Below are positions 17,744-26,784 of a stretch of DNA of 46,268 nt, in pieces. The stretch's first letter is position 1. Every line of letters begins with the position of its first letter. Location of the stretch: positions 1-46,268 of the forward strand of contig NZ_JAHVHU010000023.1 in NCBI RefSeq assembly GCF_019802045.1, in the 5' to 3' direction. Made by a program: the position numbers and the translations under genes. Below the pieces are notes generated by a model. That model saw only the letters and a program-made list of their open reading frames with translations. It had not been told where the DNA came from and made no database searches. The DNA comes from Membranihabitans marinus. Its GTDB lineage: Bacteria > Bacteroidota > Bacteroidia > Chitinophagales > Saprospiraceae.

Positions 17744-19135
17744 TCACTTCCCAATACAAAAATCCCGAAAAATCTTATCCAGTAAATCATCAGTTGTTAC
17801 TTCGCCGGTGATCTCACCCAATGCCTGGAGCGCATGGCGGATGTCCATGGCCACAAAGTCTCCGGTAATCCCACTGCTGAGATTGTCCAGTGCTTGCTGA
17901 AGGCTGTTCTCTGACCGAAGCAAGGCCTCATAATGGCGACTGTTGCTGATGATGGCATCGTCCTGACCGGGCACTCCCAGGAGTGCTTTTTCGACCATTT
18001 TTTCCTGGAGATAGGGGATGTTCATTTCATTGATGGCGGACAACGTGATAAAATTGTCCTTTCGAATCAGGTCTCCACTGTAGTATTCCTCTGGTTTTAA
18101 ATAGGGATTGAGGTCCATTTTATTCGCTATGATCAACAGGTTCTTATCACCCAGCGGGTACTTCTCCAATTCTTCCACGAGTTGTACAGGATCGAGCTCC
18201 GTCGCATCGAAAATATACAACACCAGACTGGAGGACTCCATTTCCTTCAGGGATCGTTCTACCCCAATGCGTTCAATGGTGTCTTCCGCTTCCCGGATAC
18301 CAGCCGTGTCGATCAACCGGAAACGGATCCCATCGATGTTAAAATAAGATTCGATGGTATCCCGGGTGGTGCCGGCAATATCGCTGACAATGGCGCGGTC
18401 TTCCCGAAGAATGGTGTTGAGCAGGGTGGATTTTCCGGCATTGGGACGACCAATGATGGCGGTCGACACGCCCGTTTTGATCACATTCCCCAGCTGGAAC
18501 GAATCTTTGAGCGAACGGATGTATTTCAGGATGTCCCGGATCAATGACTTGAGGTCGTCCCGATTGGCAAATTCCACATCTTCCTCGGAGAAATCGAGTT
18601 CGAGTTCGATGAGGCTGGCAAACTGGATCAATTCCTCCCGCAGCTTTTTGATTTCCTCCGAAAACCCACCCCGCATTTGCTTTAGCGCCAGATCATGCGC
18701 CCCTTTGGACTCGGAAGCGATCAGATCAGCTACGGCCTCGGCCTGACTGAGATCCATCTTGCCGTGCAGAAAAGCTCTCATCGTGAACTCACCGGGGTTG
18801 GCCATGCGGGCGCCGGCACCGATGCAGGTTTCCATAATTTGTTGAATGATAAAGGAAGACCCGTGGCAACTGACTTCCACCACATCTTCGCCGGTGTAGG
18901 ATCGCGGGTTGCGGAACAAACTGACCACTACTTCATCCAGAATTTCTCCGTTTTCTTTATAAAGGGTGCCATAGTGCAGGGTATGACTTTCGGCCCTGGA
19001 AAGATCTTTATTCCGAAACAGATTATCTACGATCGGAAAACTCTCCGGTCCGCTTAATCGGATGATGGCCAAAGCGCCTTCCCCGGGCGGAGTAGCTACG
19101 GCTACAATGGTATCGTTCAAAGAAGTGTTTTTCAT
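17744..19135 (-). CDS. mnmE: tRNA modification GTPase MnmE (TrmE)
   Basis: A 463-residue enzyme of normal length. The N-terminal tetrahydrofolate-binding domain begins DTIVAVATPPGEGALAIIRLSG. The G domain, inserted in the helical domain, has GRPNAGKST, GTTRD, DTAGIRE and NKMD. The protein ends in IFRDFCIGK, with the catalytic Cys of the CxGK tail intact. With MnmG it installs the carboxymethylaminomethyl group at wobble U34 of several tRNAs. The downstream SEC-C gene starts 89 bases after its stop. It is the third TrmE-Era-EngA family GTPase in the window. Confidence 0.98.
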   Translation of the reverse strand: MKNTSLNDTIVAVATPPGEGALAIIRLSGPESFPIVDNLFRNKDLSRAESHTLHYGTLYKENGEILDEVVVSLFRNPRSYTGEDVVEVSCHGSSFIIQQIMETCIGAGARMANPGEFTMRAFLHGKMDLSQAEAVADLIASESKGAHDLALKQMRGGFSEEIKKLREELIQFASLIELELDFSEEDVEFANRDDLKSLIRDILKYIRSLKDSFQLGNVIKTGVSTAIIGRPNAGKSTLLNTILREDRAIVSDIAGTTRDTIESYFNIDGIRFRLIDTAGIREAEDTIERIGVERSLKEMESSSLVLYIFDATELDPVQLVEELEKYPLGDKNLLIIANKMDLNPYLKPEEYYSGDLIRKDNFITLSAINEMNIPYLQEKMVEKALLGVPGQDDAIISNSRHYEALLRSENSLQQALDNLSSGITGDFVAMDIRHALQALGEITGEVTTDDLLDKIFRDFCIGK

Positions 19136-19452
19136 TTTAATTAAATCGTCTTAGGTGTCTTGGTCTGTTCGATGTATCTACTCATAAGTAGAATAATCAG
19201 CGGCCAGGAAGAAAGTTCATACGCTGAAGTATTTCCCGCAAATTTCGCAAATTTTCGGAAATAAGCACGGCTAACTCGCCGGCGTCAGATTACTCAATCA
19301 AGATTTTGTATTCCGCTCACCCTAAGGTGAGTCATTGAATTCAAAACAGTTCTGGTATTGGAATGGCTGAGAAATCAACCGGTAGATTCCTTTTTTCCTA
19401 CCTTGACGTCCGTAGAGAATGAGTTCATGAAGGGCCCGGTACGTCAGGTAAT
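19136..19452. other. Non-coding gap between NagX-like gene and mnmE
   Basis: This stretch holds the end of the NagX-like transcript and the mnmE upstream region. I see a perfect tandem duplication of the nonamer CGCAAATTT (19237-19245 and 19246-19254) and a 6-bp hairpin CTCACC/GGTGAG (19316-19331) without a T-run. No exact TAnnTTTG faces mnmE. A 60-codon minus-strand frame that overlaps the end of the NagX-like gene shows no family features. Confidence 0.5.
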
Positions 19453-20601
19453 TCAAACCTTGATGTATATCTTTTTTCGGTCCATCCACCAGGCAATCAG
19501 CCACATAAACAATATGACTGAAAGCGCAAATAGAAACGAACCGATCTCCGGAGGGCCGGGGGCATGAATAAACCCTTTTTTATATAAAAAGTTCCAGGGG
19601 GTCACCCCATCGCCCAACGGGATTAAACGGGCTGTTTTGGGTAAAAACGCACTGAGTGCAAAGATGAATAACGGGTTTTTTCCAAAGACCTCAAAGAATC
19701 GGGTTACGAACCCTTTTTGCTCTTTAATTTCAATAAAATAGATCATGTAAGCGATCAAAGCTGTGGCCAACCCGGTGGTGACCAGGACAAAGGAACTGGT
19801 CCAGATCTTTTTATTGACCGGAAAAGTCAAACTCCAGCAGTATCCGATAATCAAAAATGCCACCGCCCGCACAAACAACTTAGTGGTCAGAATATGAGGA
19901 CGGGTTTGATCCTGCCTGGTAATCGCTGTGCCGATCAGGTATCCAAACAACACCTGTGCGACGACCGGAATGGTGCTTAAGAGTCCCTCGGGGTCAAAAG
20001 GGACGCCCTCCCCTTTATACAGGTGAGGGATCCCCAGGATGAACTTATCTATATCGTTGCCGATAAACCCCTCCAACGAATACGGATCCTCCGGGTTACC
20101 AAAGTAAACGATGCCCCAGTACAGTAACAGCAGAGCTCCTGCGATGCGGGCTACCGTCCGAAGGGAAAAATAGAAAACCAGAACCGAAGCGAGGAAATAC
20201 CCTACTGCGATGCGTTGCAGTACACCAAAGATGCGCACACCGGAGGTCTCATTCGTGACCCAGGGAATCCAGGACAGGCTGTCTCCACTCCAGCGGACAA
20301 AGGGATACCAATTCAGAAAAAGACCGATCATAAATATCATAAAACTACGCCACAGCACCTTGGTCCAAAAAGATCGCGGACCTTTTTCAATGGCGCGGGG
20401 AATGACAAACGCCATCGCATTTCCCACCGCAAACAGGAAAAATGGAAAAACAAGATCTGTGGGGGTTAATCCATGCCAGGACGCATGTCTTAGCGGAGCA
20501 AAAATATGTCCCCAGCTGCCGGGGTTGTTCACCAAGATCATCAGGCATACTGCCGCGCCACGGAAGACATCCAGAGAAAGATACCGCTTTTTTGCTTTCA
20601 T
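19453..20601 (-). CDS. NagX/HGSNAT-like membrane acyltransferase
   Basis: A 382-residue inner-membrane protein with about ten to eleven hydrophobic segments. It opens with YLSLDVFRGAAVCLMILVNNPGSW, the signature of the heparan-alpha-glucosaminide N-acetyltransferase catalytic domain (DUF1624/DUF5009, NagX). Next come HASWHGLTPTDLVFPFFLF and RIFGVLQRIAVGY, also conserved; the first contains the His proposed to carry the acetyl group. Such proteins are thought to pass acetyl groups from cytoplasmic acetyl-CoA to amino sugars in the periplasm. No glycan-use genes are adjacent, so the sugar is unknown. It is transcribed away from the M28 peptidase gene. Confidence 0.88.
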   Translation of the reverse strand: MKAKKRYLSLDVFRGAAVCLMILVNNPGSWGHIFAPLRHASWHGLTPTDLVFPFFLFAVGNAMAFVIPRAIEKGPRSFWTKVLWRSFMIFMIGLFLNWYPFVRWSGDSLSWIPWVTNETSGVRIFGVLQRIAVGYFLASVLVFYFSLRTVARIAGALLLLYWGIVYFGNPEDPYSLEGFIGNDIDKFILGIPHLYKGEGVPFDPEGLLSTIPVVAQVLFGYLIGTAITRQDQTRPHILTTKLFVRAVAFLIIGYCWSLTFPVNKKIWTSSFVLVTTGLATALIAYMIYFIEIKEQKGFVTRFFEVFGKNPLFIFALSAFLPKTARLIPLGDGVTPWNFLYKKGFIHAPGPPEIGSFLFALSVILFMWLIAWWMDRKKIYIKV

Positions 20602-20657
20602 GTGTATCCACGTTATTTTTCAGATCATACGATGGTTATGATTCTGAAGTATTTTTT

Positions 20658-20665
20658 TAATTTTG
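20658..20665 (+). promoter_or_regulatory. Promoter -7 box of the M28 peptidase gene
   Basis: TAATTTTG, an exact TAnnTTTG match, 16 bases before the ATG at 20682, implying a very short leader. The -33 region is weak. Confidence 0.5.
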
Positions 20666-20681
20666 TTAGAAATCACAAATT

Positions 20682-22310
20682 ATGGCAATTTTTCGTATTT
20701 CTTATTTAATTATCCTCCTAAGTGGATTATTCACAGCTTGTCAGTTGAGCGACAAAAAGGTCACCCTTCAAGGACAGGTTCAGGAAGATTCTCTGCGATC
20801 TTATACCAAAACATTATCCTCAGATGCTTTTTTGGGGCGGATGCCGTTTACCGAAGGAGAAACGAAAACGATTGATTACCTCATGACTCAATTGAAAAGC
20901 TTTGGCCTCGAGCCCGGGAATGGAGATTCTTATGTCCAAAAAGTGCCATTGGTGGATATCAAAGGTTCGCCAGATCCGGAAACAACACTCCAAGGAGGAA
21001 ATAGTACGGTACAATGGTCCCTGGGGGAAGACTTTGTGGCTTACAGCGAGCGTGAGCAAGAAGAAGTCCACCTGGAGAACAGTGAGTTTGTCTTTGTGGG
21101 CTATGGGATTTTGGCACCGGAATACGATTGGAATGATTTTGAAAGCGTGGATGTCGAAGGAAAAACCATCGTGGTCCTGGTCAACGATCCCGGACTGTAC
21201 AGTGGGGATTCGACCTTTTTCAAAGGAGCCGCGATGACGTATTATGGGCGGTGGACCTATAAATATGAAGAAGCAGCTCGTCAAGGCGCCGCCGGTATCC
21301 TGATCGTACATGATACCGATATGGCCGGGTATCCCTGGTCGGTCGTGCGGAACTCCTGGACAAGTTCTCAGCAAGGGTTGCAGCAAGAGAATAAAGGAGC
21401 GGACAAAAGCAAGGTTCAGGGATGGATCACCACAGAAGCTGCTACGGAATTGTTTGACCTGGCAGGACAGGACTTTGAGACGTTAAAGGAACAGGCTGCT
21501 CAACCCGGTTTTGAATCCGTACCACTAGGTGTGGAATGGTCTTTATCCATTCGGAATAAAATGACCTATAACGAAAGCAATAACGTGATAGCCCGGATTC
21601 CGGGGGCAGCTGAGCATGATGAAAATATCATTTTCACGGCCCATTGGGATCATTTTGGGATCGCTACGCCCGTCAATGGCGACAGTATCTACAATGGTGC
21701 TATAGACAATGGAACCGGTGTGGCGGCCTTGCTGGAAATTGGTCGGACCTACGTAAAGAATAACATCCAGCCAGAGCGGTCGATCATTTTTCTCTTTGTG
21801 ACCGCAGAGGAACAAGGGCTTCTCGGGTCAAAGTATTATGCGGAGCATCCCATTTATCCACCATCGACTACGGTAGCCAATCTGAATTTGGATGCTTTGG
21901 AGGCACTCGGGCCGATGAAGGATGTCACTATGATCGGATACGGACATTCGACTTTCGATGAAATATTGGAAGAAGAGGCGCAAAGGATGGATCGCTATGT
22001 CGTTCCCGATCAGGAGCCGGAGAAAGGTTATTTTTTCCGAAGTGACCATTTTAATTTTGCCAAAATTGGGGTTCCAGCCTTGTATGCCAAAGGAGCGTTC
22101 GAGAACCGAGAAAAAGGAAAGGATTTTGCACAGCAGAAAATGGATGAGTATACGAACAATCATTACCACCAGCCTTCTGACGAATATCGAGAAGAAATGG
22201 ATTTTCGGGGAATCACAGAAGATGTTCAGATGTATTACAACATTGGATGGAAGCTGGCCATGGGGGAGGTGACGCCGGAATGGAAAGCATCTTCTGAATT
22301 TAGCCGGTGA
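20682..22310 (+). CDS. M28-family zinc peptidase with PA insert, lipoprotein
   Basis: A 542-residue exported metallopeptidase. Residues 1-20 are a lipoprotein signal ending in LFTAC, with Cys20 as the lipidated residue. A protease-associated (PA) domain spans about residues 110-285. The M28 core follows with zinc ligands visible: H321 in AHWDHFG, D342 in IDNGTG, the catalytic pair E376-E377 in TAEEQGLLGS, D404 in NLNLDAL, and a late His in NHYHQPSDE. Relatives are aminopeptidases or carboxypeptidases that trim peptides at the cell surface. The gene stands alone; a serpin lipoprotein gene lies 227 bases downstream on the same strand. Confidence 0.93.
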   Translation: MAIFRISYLIILLSGLFTACQLSDKKVTLQGQVQEDSLRSYTKTLSSDAFLGRMPFTEGETKTIDYLMTQLKSFGLEPGNGDSYVQKVPLVDIKGSPDPETTLQGGNSTVQWSLGEDFVAYSEREQEEVHLENSEFVFVGYGILAPEYDWNDFESVDVEGKTIVVLVNDPGLYSGDSTFFKGAAMTYYGRWTYKYEEAARQGAAGILIVHDTDMAGYPWSVVRNSWTSSQQGLQQENKGADKSKVQGWITTEAATELFDLAGQDFETLKEQAAQPGFESVPLGVEWSLSIRNKMTYNESNNVIARIPGAAEHDENIIFTAHWDHFGIATPVNGDSIYNGAIDNGTGVAALLEIGRTYVKNNIQPERSIIFLFVTAEEQGLLGSKYYAEHPIYPPSTTVANLNLDALEALGPMKDVTMIGYGHSTFDEILEEEAQRMDRYVVPDQEPEKGYFFRSDHFNFAKIGVPALYAKGAFENREKGKDFAQQKMDEYTNNHYHQPSDEYREEMDFRGITEDVQMYYNIGWKLAMGEVTPEWKASSEFSR

Positions 22311-22537
22311 GGATAGATCATAGTATTGAGTACACACAAAAAGAAGTTTCTACCGCGTACCCTAGCGCACGGTACAATGTGGCGCGCACGCCTGATACCT
22401 GTTGCGTGGCACGTCGAAAGTGCCCCGAACCTGATCACCCGCTTGACCGTTTGCAACAATTTGGAAGGGCTATTCGTTTTTATAGCTAGAAGATGATTCT
22501 TAGTTGACCTGATTTTCTAACTAAAGCAAATAGTTTT
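22311..22537. other. Non-coding stretch with a GC-rich structured patch
   Basis: Between the peptidase and serpin genes. The part 22350-22450 is notably richer in G and C than nearby spacers and contains GGCAC/GTGCC (22408-22412 / 22420-22424) plus other short inverted pieces. I see no tRNA fold, no T-run and no coding frame with family features. Confidence 0.4.
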
Positions 22538-23806
22538 ATGATGAATACTTCCACCGTTTCCTTGTACTTCAAAAACGATAGTTTTATCCTATGGATGGTA
22601 GTAATGATCGGCGTGTTATTTTCCTGTGACCAAAAGGAGCTGATGGATAAAGATCATTTTTTGGACCATGGGTATGAAATTTCGGATATGCAAGAAACGA
22701 GTCAGGACCTCTATCAGGCGACATCGCAAGACTATAAAGACGAGAACTTTGTAATTTCTCCGCTCAGTATTCAACTGGCGTTGTGTATGGTATACAATGG
22801 TGCTGATGGGGACACCAAAGAAGAGATTGGTGAATTGCTTCGTGTGATGGATGGAACGACCAATTGGGATTTAGAAAGGCTGAATAAGCGTACAAAATCC
22901 CTGTTGAGGTATTTTAATGGATTAGTCCGGGACGGACACCTCGATATTCACAATGCGTTGTTTTACGATGACAGCCGGGTGGCGTTGGCGGAGGATTTTG
23001 TAAATCGACTGGAGACTTATTTTGATGTGCACAAAGCGGAGCTGGACTTTGGTTCGTCAAAGGCTGTGGAATCAATTAATGAGTGGGTCAGTAATAAAAC
23101 GTACGACAAAATCAAGGAAGTAATCCAAGATATATCCGATCAGGAGGTATTATTTCTGATCAATGCATTGTATCTAAAGGCCGATTGGGTAACTGGGTTT
23201 CAGGAGCAAGCTACTTCGGACAGAAAATTTGTGACAGCTCGAGGCGAAGAAATTACGATTCCTACCATGCATCGGACAGGTGCGGTGGACCACCTGAATA
23301 TCAGTGGAACACAAGTAGTCAAACTCCCGCTGGCTGACTCATCGCTTTATACCTACCTCATCATGCCACAGAATCCGGATGAATTGTCCGATTTGATAAA
23401 GTCACCGATGATCACTGAGATCTGGAATCAGTCGCTCGGGTTTAAGAACGCACGGGTTGTACTGGAAATGCCGGTTATAGAAACCAAAACGCACTTGCCG
23501 CTGAATCAAGCGTTGCAATCACTTGGCATGACATCTGCCTTTGATCCGGGTAAAGCGGACCTGGGTTTCATGGGTGAATCCAAAGTGGGCCCTTCGTTGT
23601 TTGTCTCCCGAACCCTGCATGATGTTTATCTCAAAATGGATGAGAAAGGGGTGGAGGGTGCTGCAGTGACCACCATTGGTGTAGGTACGACTAGCATACC
23701 TCCGGCCATCCAGTTCAATAAACCATTTTTGTACCTGATCGTGGATCACGAAAAGGGACTGCCTTTGTTTATCGGTCAATTTACCGGAGTCACCAAAGAA
23801 AATTAG
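22538..23806 (+). CDS. Serpin-family protease inhibitor, lipoprotein
   Basis: A 422-residue serpin. The N-terminus has a hydrophobic segment ending MIGVLFSCDQK, a lipoprotein signal, so it should sit on the cell surface or in the periplasm. Serpin blocks include NFVISPLSIQLALCMVYNGA, FLINALYLKADW, and NKPFLYLIVDHEKGLPLFIGQ. The hinge GVEGAAVTT is rich in small residues, as in inhibitory serpins. Aligned to human alpha-1-antitrypsin, the loop from GVEG to SIPP has the same 15-residue length, placing P1 at Thr385 and P1' at Ser386. That predicts a target protease accepting small or beta-branched P1 residues, for example elastase-like. Bacterial serpins are uncommon. It may protect surface proteins; its partner is not known. 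Confidence 0.95.
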   Translation: MMNTSTVSLYFKNDSFILWMVVMIGVLFSCDQKELMDKDHFLDHGYEISDMQETSQDLYQATSQDYKDENFVISPLSIQLALCMVYNGADGDTKEEIGELLRVMDGTTNWDLERLNKRTKSLLRYFNGLVRDGHLDIHNALFYDDSRVALAEDFVNRLETYFDVHKAELDFGSSKAVESINEWVSNKTYDKIKEVIQDISDQEVLFLINALYLKADWVTGFQEQATSDRKFVTARGEEITIPTMHRTGAVDHLNISGTQVVKLPLADSSLYTYLIMPQNPDELSDLIKSPMITEIWNQSLGFKNARVVLEMPVIETKTHLPLNQALQSLGMTSAFDPGKADLGFMGESKVGPSLFVSRTLHDVYLKMDEKGVEGAAVTTIGVGTTSIPPAIQFNKPFLYLIVDHEKGLPLFIGQFTGVTKEN

Positions 23807-23819
23807 AAGCGAATGTTTT

Positions 23820-23852
23820 GAAACAAAGAAAGTTGGCCAGCAATGGCCAACT
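23820..23852 (-). terminator. Intrinsic terminator after the TonB receptor gene
   Basis: A perfect 9-bp stem AGTTGGCCA (23831-23839) / TGGCCAACT (23844-23852) with a four-base loop. Read on the minus strand it is followed by TTCTTTGTTT, so it ends the TonB-receptor transcript; the hairpin may also help the convergent serpin transcript. Confidence 0.75.
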
Positions 23853-23880
23853 GATCCATAAAATCACGGTATAAAAATTC

Positions 23881-26706
23881 TTAAAGGGCGACGGATAGGC
23901 CAAGTGACACCGATCTGCCTGGCCGGTATCGCTCACTTATTCGATCGATCGAGCCATAAGATTGATACACCTGGATATGTTCATGGTCCAATATGTTTTT
24001 AATTAATAGAGATAGATGTACACGGTTTGTTTTTTTCATGTTCATTCGCGCAGTAAAGTTGAGACTGTGTGTCGGCTGGGTATAAATGTCAGAATTTCGT
24101 CCGATTCCCACGATAGTTAACTGCTTACCCTGATAGTTATAACTCAGGTTTAAATCCAACAATTTATTAAGGGTAGCGTATTGTAAAAACACATTGGCGA
24201 TCACCGGCGCCTGATCAACGAGTGACCGAGTCGAGGATATCAATTCACCGGATCTGGCATTGTGCAGTCTGGATTGATACTCGGATTCTCCTAGTTTGAC
24301 ATTAGATCGGATAAAGCTTACATTTCCACTGAGGGTGGCTCCCTGCAAAACAGGAGCCATGAACGCTAAGTTTTTCTTTAATTCCAGTTCAATTCCCAAA
24401 ATGGTTGCTTTGGTACTATTTCGTGGTTGCACATTATCAGGTGAAGCATCGGAATAGGCTACTAACTCAATTGGAGCAAACAATTGTTTGTAGAATCCGC
24501 TCAGTGACACCAGTTGGCCCAAATCAAAATAGTTTTCAAATCTCAAGTCAAAATTATTGATTTCTGTGGCATCAAGATTTAAGTTCCCAATAAAGGTTTT
24601 ACCTGAAATTAAATCCTGAATCTGAGCCAGCGATTTCTCCTTGAATGTTGGTCTGGCCAGCGTCCGGTTGGCGGACAATCGGATGTTGATTTTATCTGTA
24701 GCGGCATATATGATATTGAACGAAGGCAGGATATCTAATTGATCGAAGACTTTCTGGTTCTCGTACCGTTCACTTCCCAAATTATTCTGGCCGGTATACC
24801 GATTGACCACTTGTTCCATTCTGGCACCATATATCGTTTTCAAACGGCTACCAAGTGACAGATCATTCATCACATACCCGGCAAAGATGGTTTGATTGGC
24901 TTTATAGGTGTTGGCCGGTTCATAATTTCCTCTGACATAGGTGCCTGTTCGCGAGTTTGGATCCCAGATGTTTTGTGGTAGAAACAATTGGTCGGGGTCA
25001 CCGTTGAGTCCGATTTTTCCTGACTGCTCGACTCGAAATAAATAGTTCAAAATCTCATATCTCCGATCCTTGTACGTCATACCACCTCCGCCTCTGATAT
25101 AGGATGTGCGATTATTCTGCGAATCGATCGCATAGGATACGTCCAGCATGCCGGCATAATTATCTTCCTGCAAGGTCCGCCATACTCGATGAACGCCGCC
25201 GCCCACGCTGGCATTTAATTCATAGCTGATTTCCTCTCCGCGATCAAGGGTCTGATATGTAGTCACTCTGTTATCCGGTTCTTTCAGAGTGGACTTTGTT
25301 TGGGACAATGTCCAGTCCAGCTCCCAATTGTCCGAGCCCATATGGTGCTTCCCATTGACTCGGATGTGGTCCATGGATCGTTCACGGTAACCCAGGTTTG
25401 TCTTAACAATAGTGGATGGATTGGTTTCGGAATTGATTTGGTCAAGTTTCGCTGCACGTGATGTACCATTTTGGATATGGAACCAGTTGATACCGATTTT
25501 GGTGCGTTTCAATTTGTAATTAATTCCGGCTATGCCTGTCAAAAGCACTTCTTGGTCTGATCTTCGTCCATGAATCGATCGGTTTCGGAGGAGATTGAAA
25601 TTGGCAGTATCCGGATATTTTAAATAGGTATTATATTCCAATTCCGGAAATGTGCGGTATGAAACCTTGTAATTAGCTGTTCCTATTATACCGAGTTTGC
25701 CGCTTCCCAGATCAAATTGATTCCCATAAACAATGCTATAGGATTGATCTGGAGCACTTTTTACTTCCATGGAACTCATCCGGGGATTGAATTGACTTGT
25801 GAGGGTTGATAACTGATGGTTTTTGTGTATCGGGTCGGGTATGTTGGTTGTTTTCTCAAAGGGTAAATCTCTTGACCCGTTGTCCCAGCCCAGTGCATCG
25901 GTTTTGGATCCATCGTACGACAGAAAGTTATTTACCAGATTCATGGATGGGTTATACCCCACAGACGCTGAAATCCTGAAAAGTGGGCTTTCTGGGAATT
26001 CTCTTGTATATATATTGACAAGACCACCTGAAAAATCGCCCGGTAGATTGGGCATAAATGTCTTTGAGATCAAAATGTTTTCGATGATCAGGGTAGGGAA
26101 AAGGTCAAACTGGACGCTGTTTTTATCCGGATCAAGTCCGGGTATTTCCGTTCCATTGAGTACCGTTTTGGAGTATCGATCTCCCAGACCACGGACCAGA
26201 ACATGCTTACCATTTACGACCGATACACCCGTGACACGCTTGATGGCTGAACCTGCATCACCATCACCAGTTTTGGAAAACAACTCCCTGGATACGCCGT
26301 CAACCACATTGGGTGATTTTCGTTTTATGGTGAGTAAGGCAGATTGTGTGTTGCGTATTTGACTGGCGACGACCACGATCTCGGAAAGGGTTTCCATGGC
26401 TGGATATATATTTGGATTGATGACTTGAATAGCATCTTCCCTAACTTCTAAATCGTGTACCGTTGTCGATGTATAGCCGATGTATGAAAACGTGATACTG
26501 TAGATTTTTGCGGGCAATTGGAATTCAAAGGTGCCATCGAGATCAGTGCTGGTGCCGATCCCTTTGTCACTTTCCAGATAAACGGTGGCAAAAGGAACAG
26601 GTTCTCCTGTGTCGCCGTCATAAAGAGTGCCCCTCACCAGGCCTTTCTGCCCCATCAATGGAAAATATAGAAGGGTTAGTAGTAGTAATATTAAGCTCTT
26701 TTTCAT
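23881..26706 (-). CDS. TonB-dependent outer-membrane receptor with CarboxypepD_reg domain
   Basis: A 941-residue outer-membrane transporter. After a signal peptide (MKKSLILLLLTLLYFPLMGQ), residues about 22-100 form a carboxypeptidase-regulatory-like beta domain (GEPVPFATVYLES; SITFSYIGYTS). The plug follows at about 115-230 (GVSVVNGKHVLVRGLGDRYS; TLIIENILISKTFMPNLPGD) and the rest is a beta-barrel. The plug resembles the group with the RGLGDRYS block, not the SusC/RagA starch type. Substrate is unknown. The frame extends 24 codons upstream, but MKKSL is the signal-peptide start. A beta-helix lipoprotein gene sits directly upstream in the same transcript, as in many receptor-lipoprotein pairs. 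Confidence 0.93.
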   Translation of the reverse strand: MKKSLILLLLTLLYFPLMGQKGLVRGTLYDGDTGEPVPFATVYLESDKGIGTSTDLDGTFEFQLPAKIYSITFSYIGYTSTTVHDLEVREDAIQVINPNIYPAMETLSEIVVVASQIRNTQSALLTIKRKSPNVVDGVSRELFSKTGDGDAGSAIKRVTGVSVVNGKHVLVRGLGDRYSKTVLNGTEIPGLDPDKNSVQFDLFPTLIIENILISKTFMPNLPGDFSGGLVNIYTREFPESPLFRISASVGYNPSMNLVNNFLSYDGSKTDALGWDNGSRDLPFEKTTNIPDPIHKNHQLSTLTSQFNPRMSSMEVKSAPDQSYSIVYGNQFDLGSGKLGIIGTANYKVSYRTFPELEYNTYLKYPDTANFNLLRNRSIHGRRSDQEVLLTGIAGINYKLKRTKIGINWFHIQNGTSRAAKLDQINSETNPSTIVKTNLGYRERSMDHIRVNGKHHMGSDNWELDWTLSQTKSTLKEPDNRVTTYQTLDRGEEISYELNASVGGGVHRVWRTLQEDNYAGMLDVSYAIDSQNNRTSYIRGGGGMTYKDRRYEILNYLFRVEQSGKIGLNGDPDQLFLPQNIWDPNSRTGTYVRGNYEPANTYKANQTIFAGYVMNDLSLGSRLKTIYGARMEQVVNRYTGQNNLGSERYENQKVFDQLDILPSFNIIYAATDKINIRLSANRTLARPTFKEKSLAQIQDLISGKTFIGNLNLDATEINNFDLRFENYFDLGQLVSLSGFYKQLFAPIELVAYSDASPDNVQPRNSTKATILGIELELKKNLAFMAPVLQGATLSGNVSFIRSNVKLGESEYQSRLHNARSGELISSTRSLVDQAPVIANVFLQYATLNKLLDLNLSYNYQGKQLTIVGIGRNSDIYTQPTHSLNFTARMNMKKTNRVHLSLLIKNILDHEHIQVYQSYGSIDRISERYRPGRSVSLGLSVAL

Positions 26707-26784
26707 AAGTGCGATTTTATGATAAAAATCACAGGAAGGCATTCCAATAACCCTCCTGCGATTATATTCAGATTCCACAAGTGG

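Noticed and set aside
19322-19504. 60-codon minus-strand frame at the end of the NagX-like gene
   Set aside because: Overlaps the 3' end of a sound gene and shows no domain; considered as a transposase remnant but without support.
20820-21386. 188-codon minus-strand frame in the M28 peptidase gene
   Set aside because: Antisense to the PA-domain coding region with all family motifs on the plus strand.
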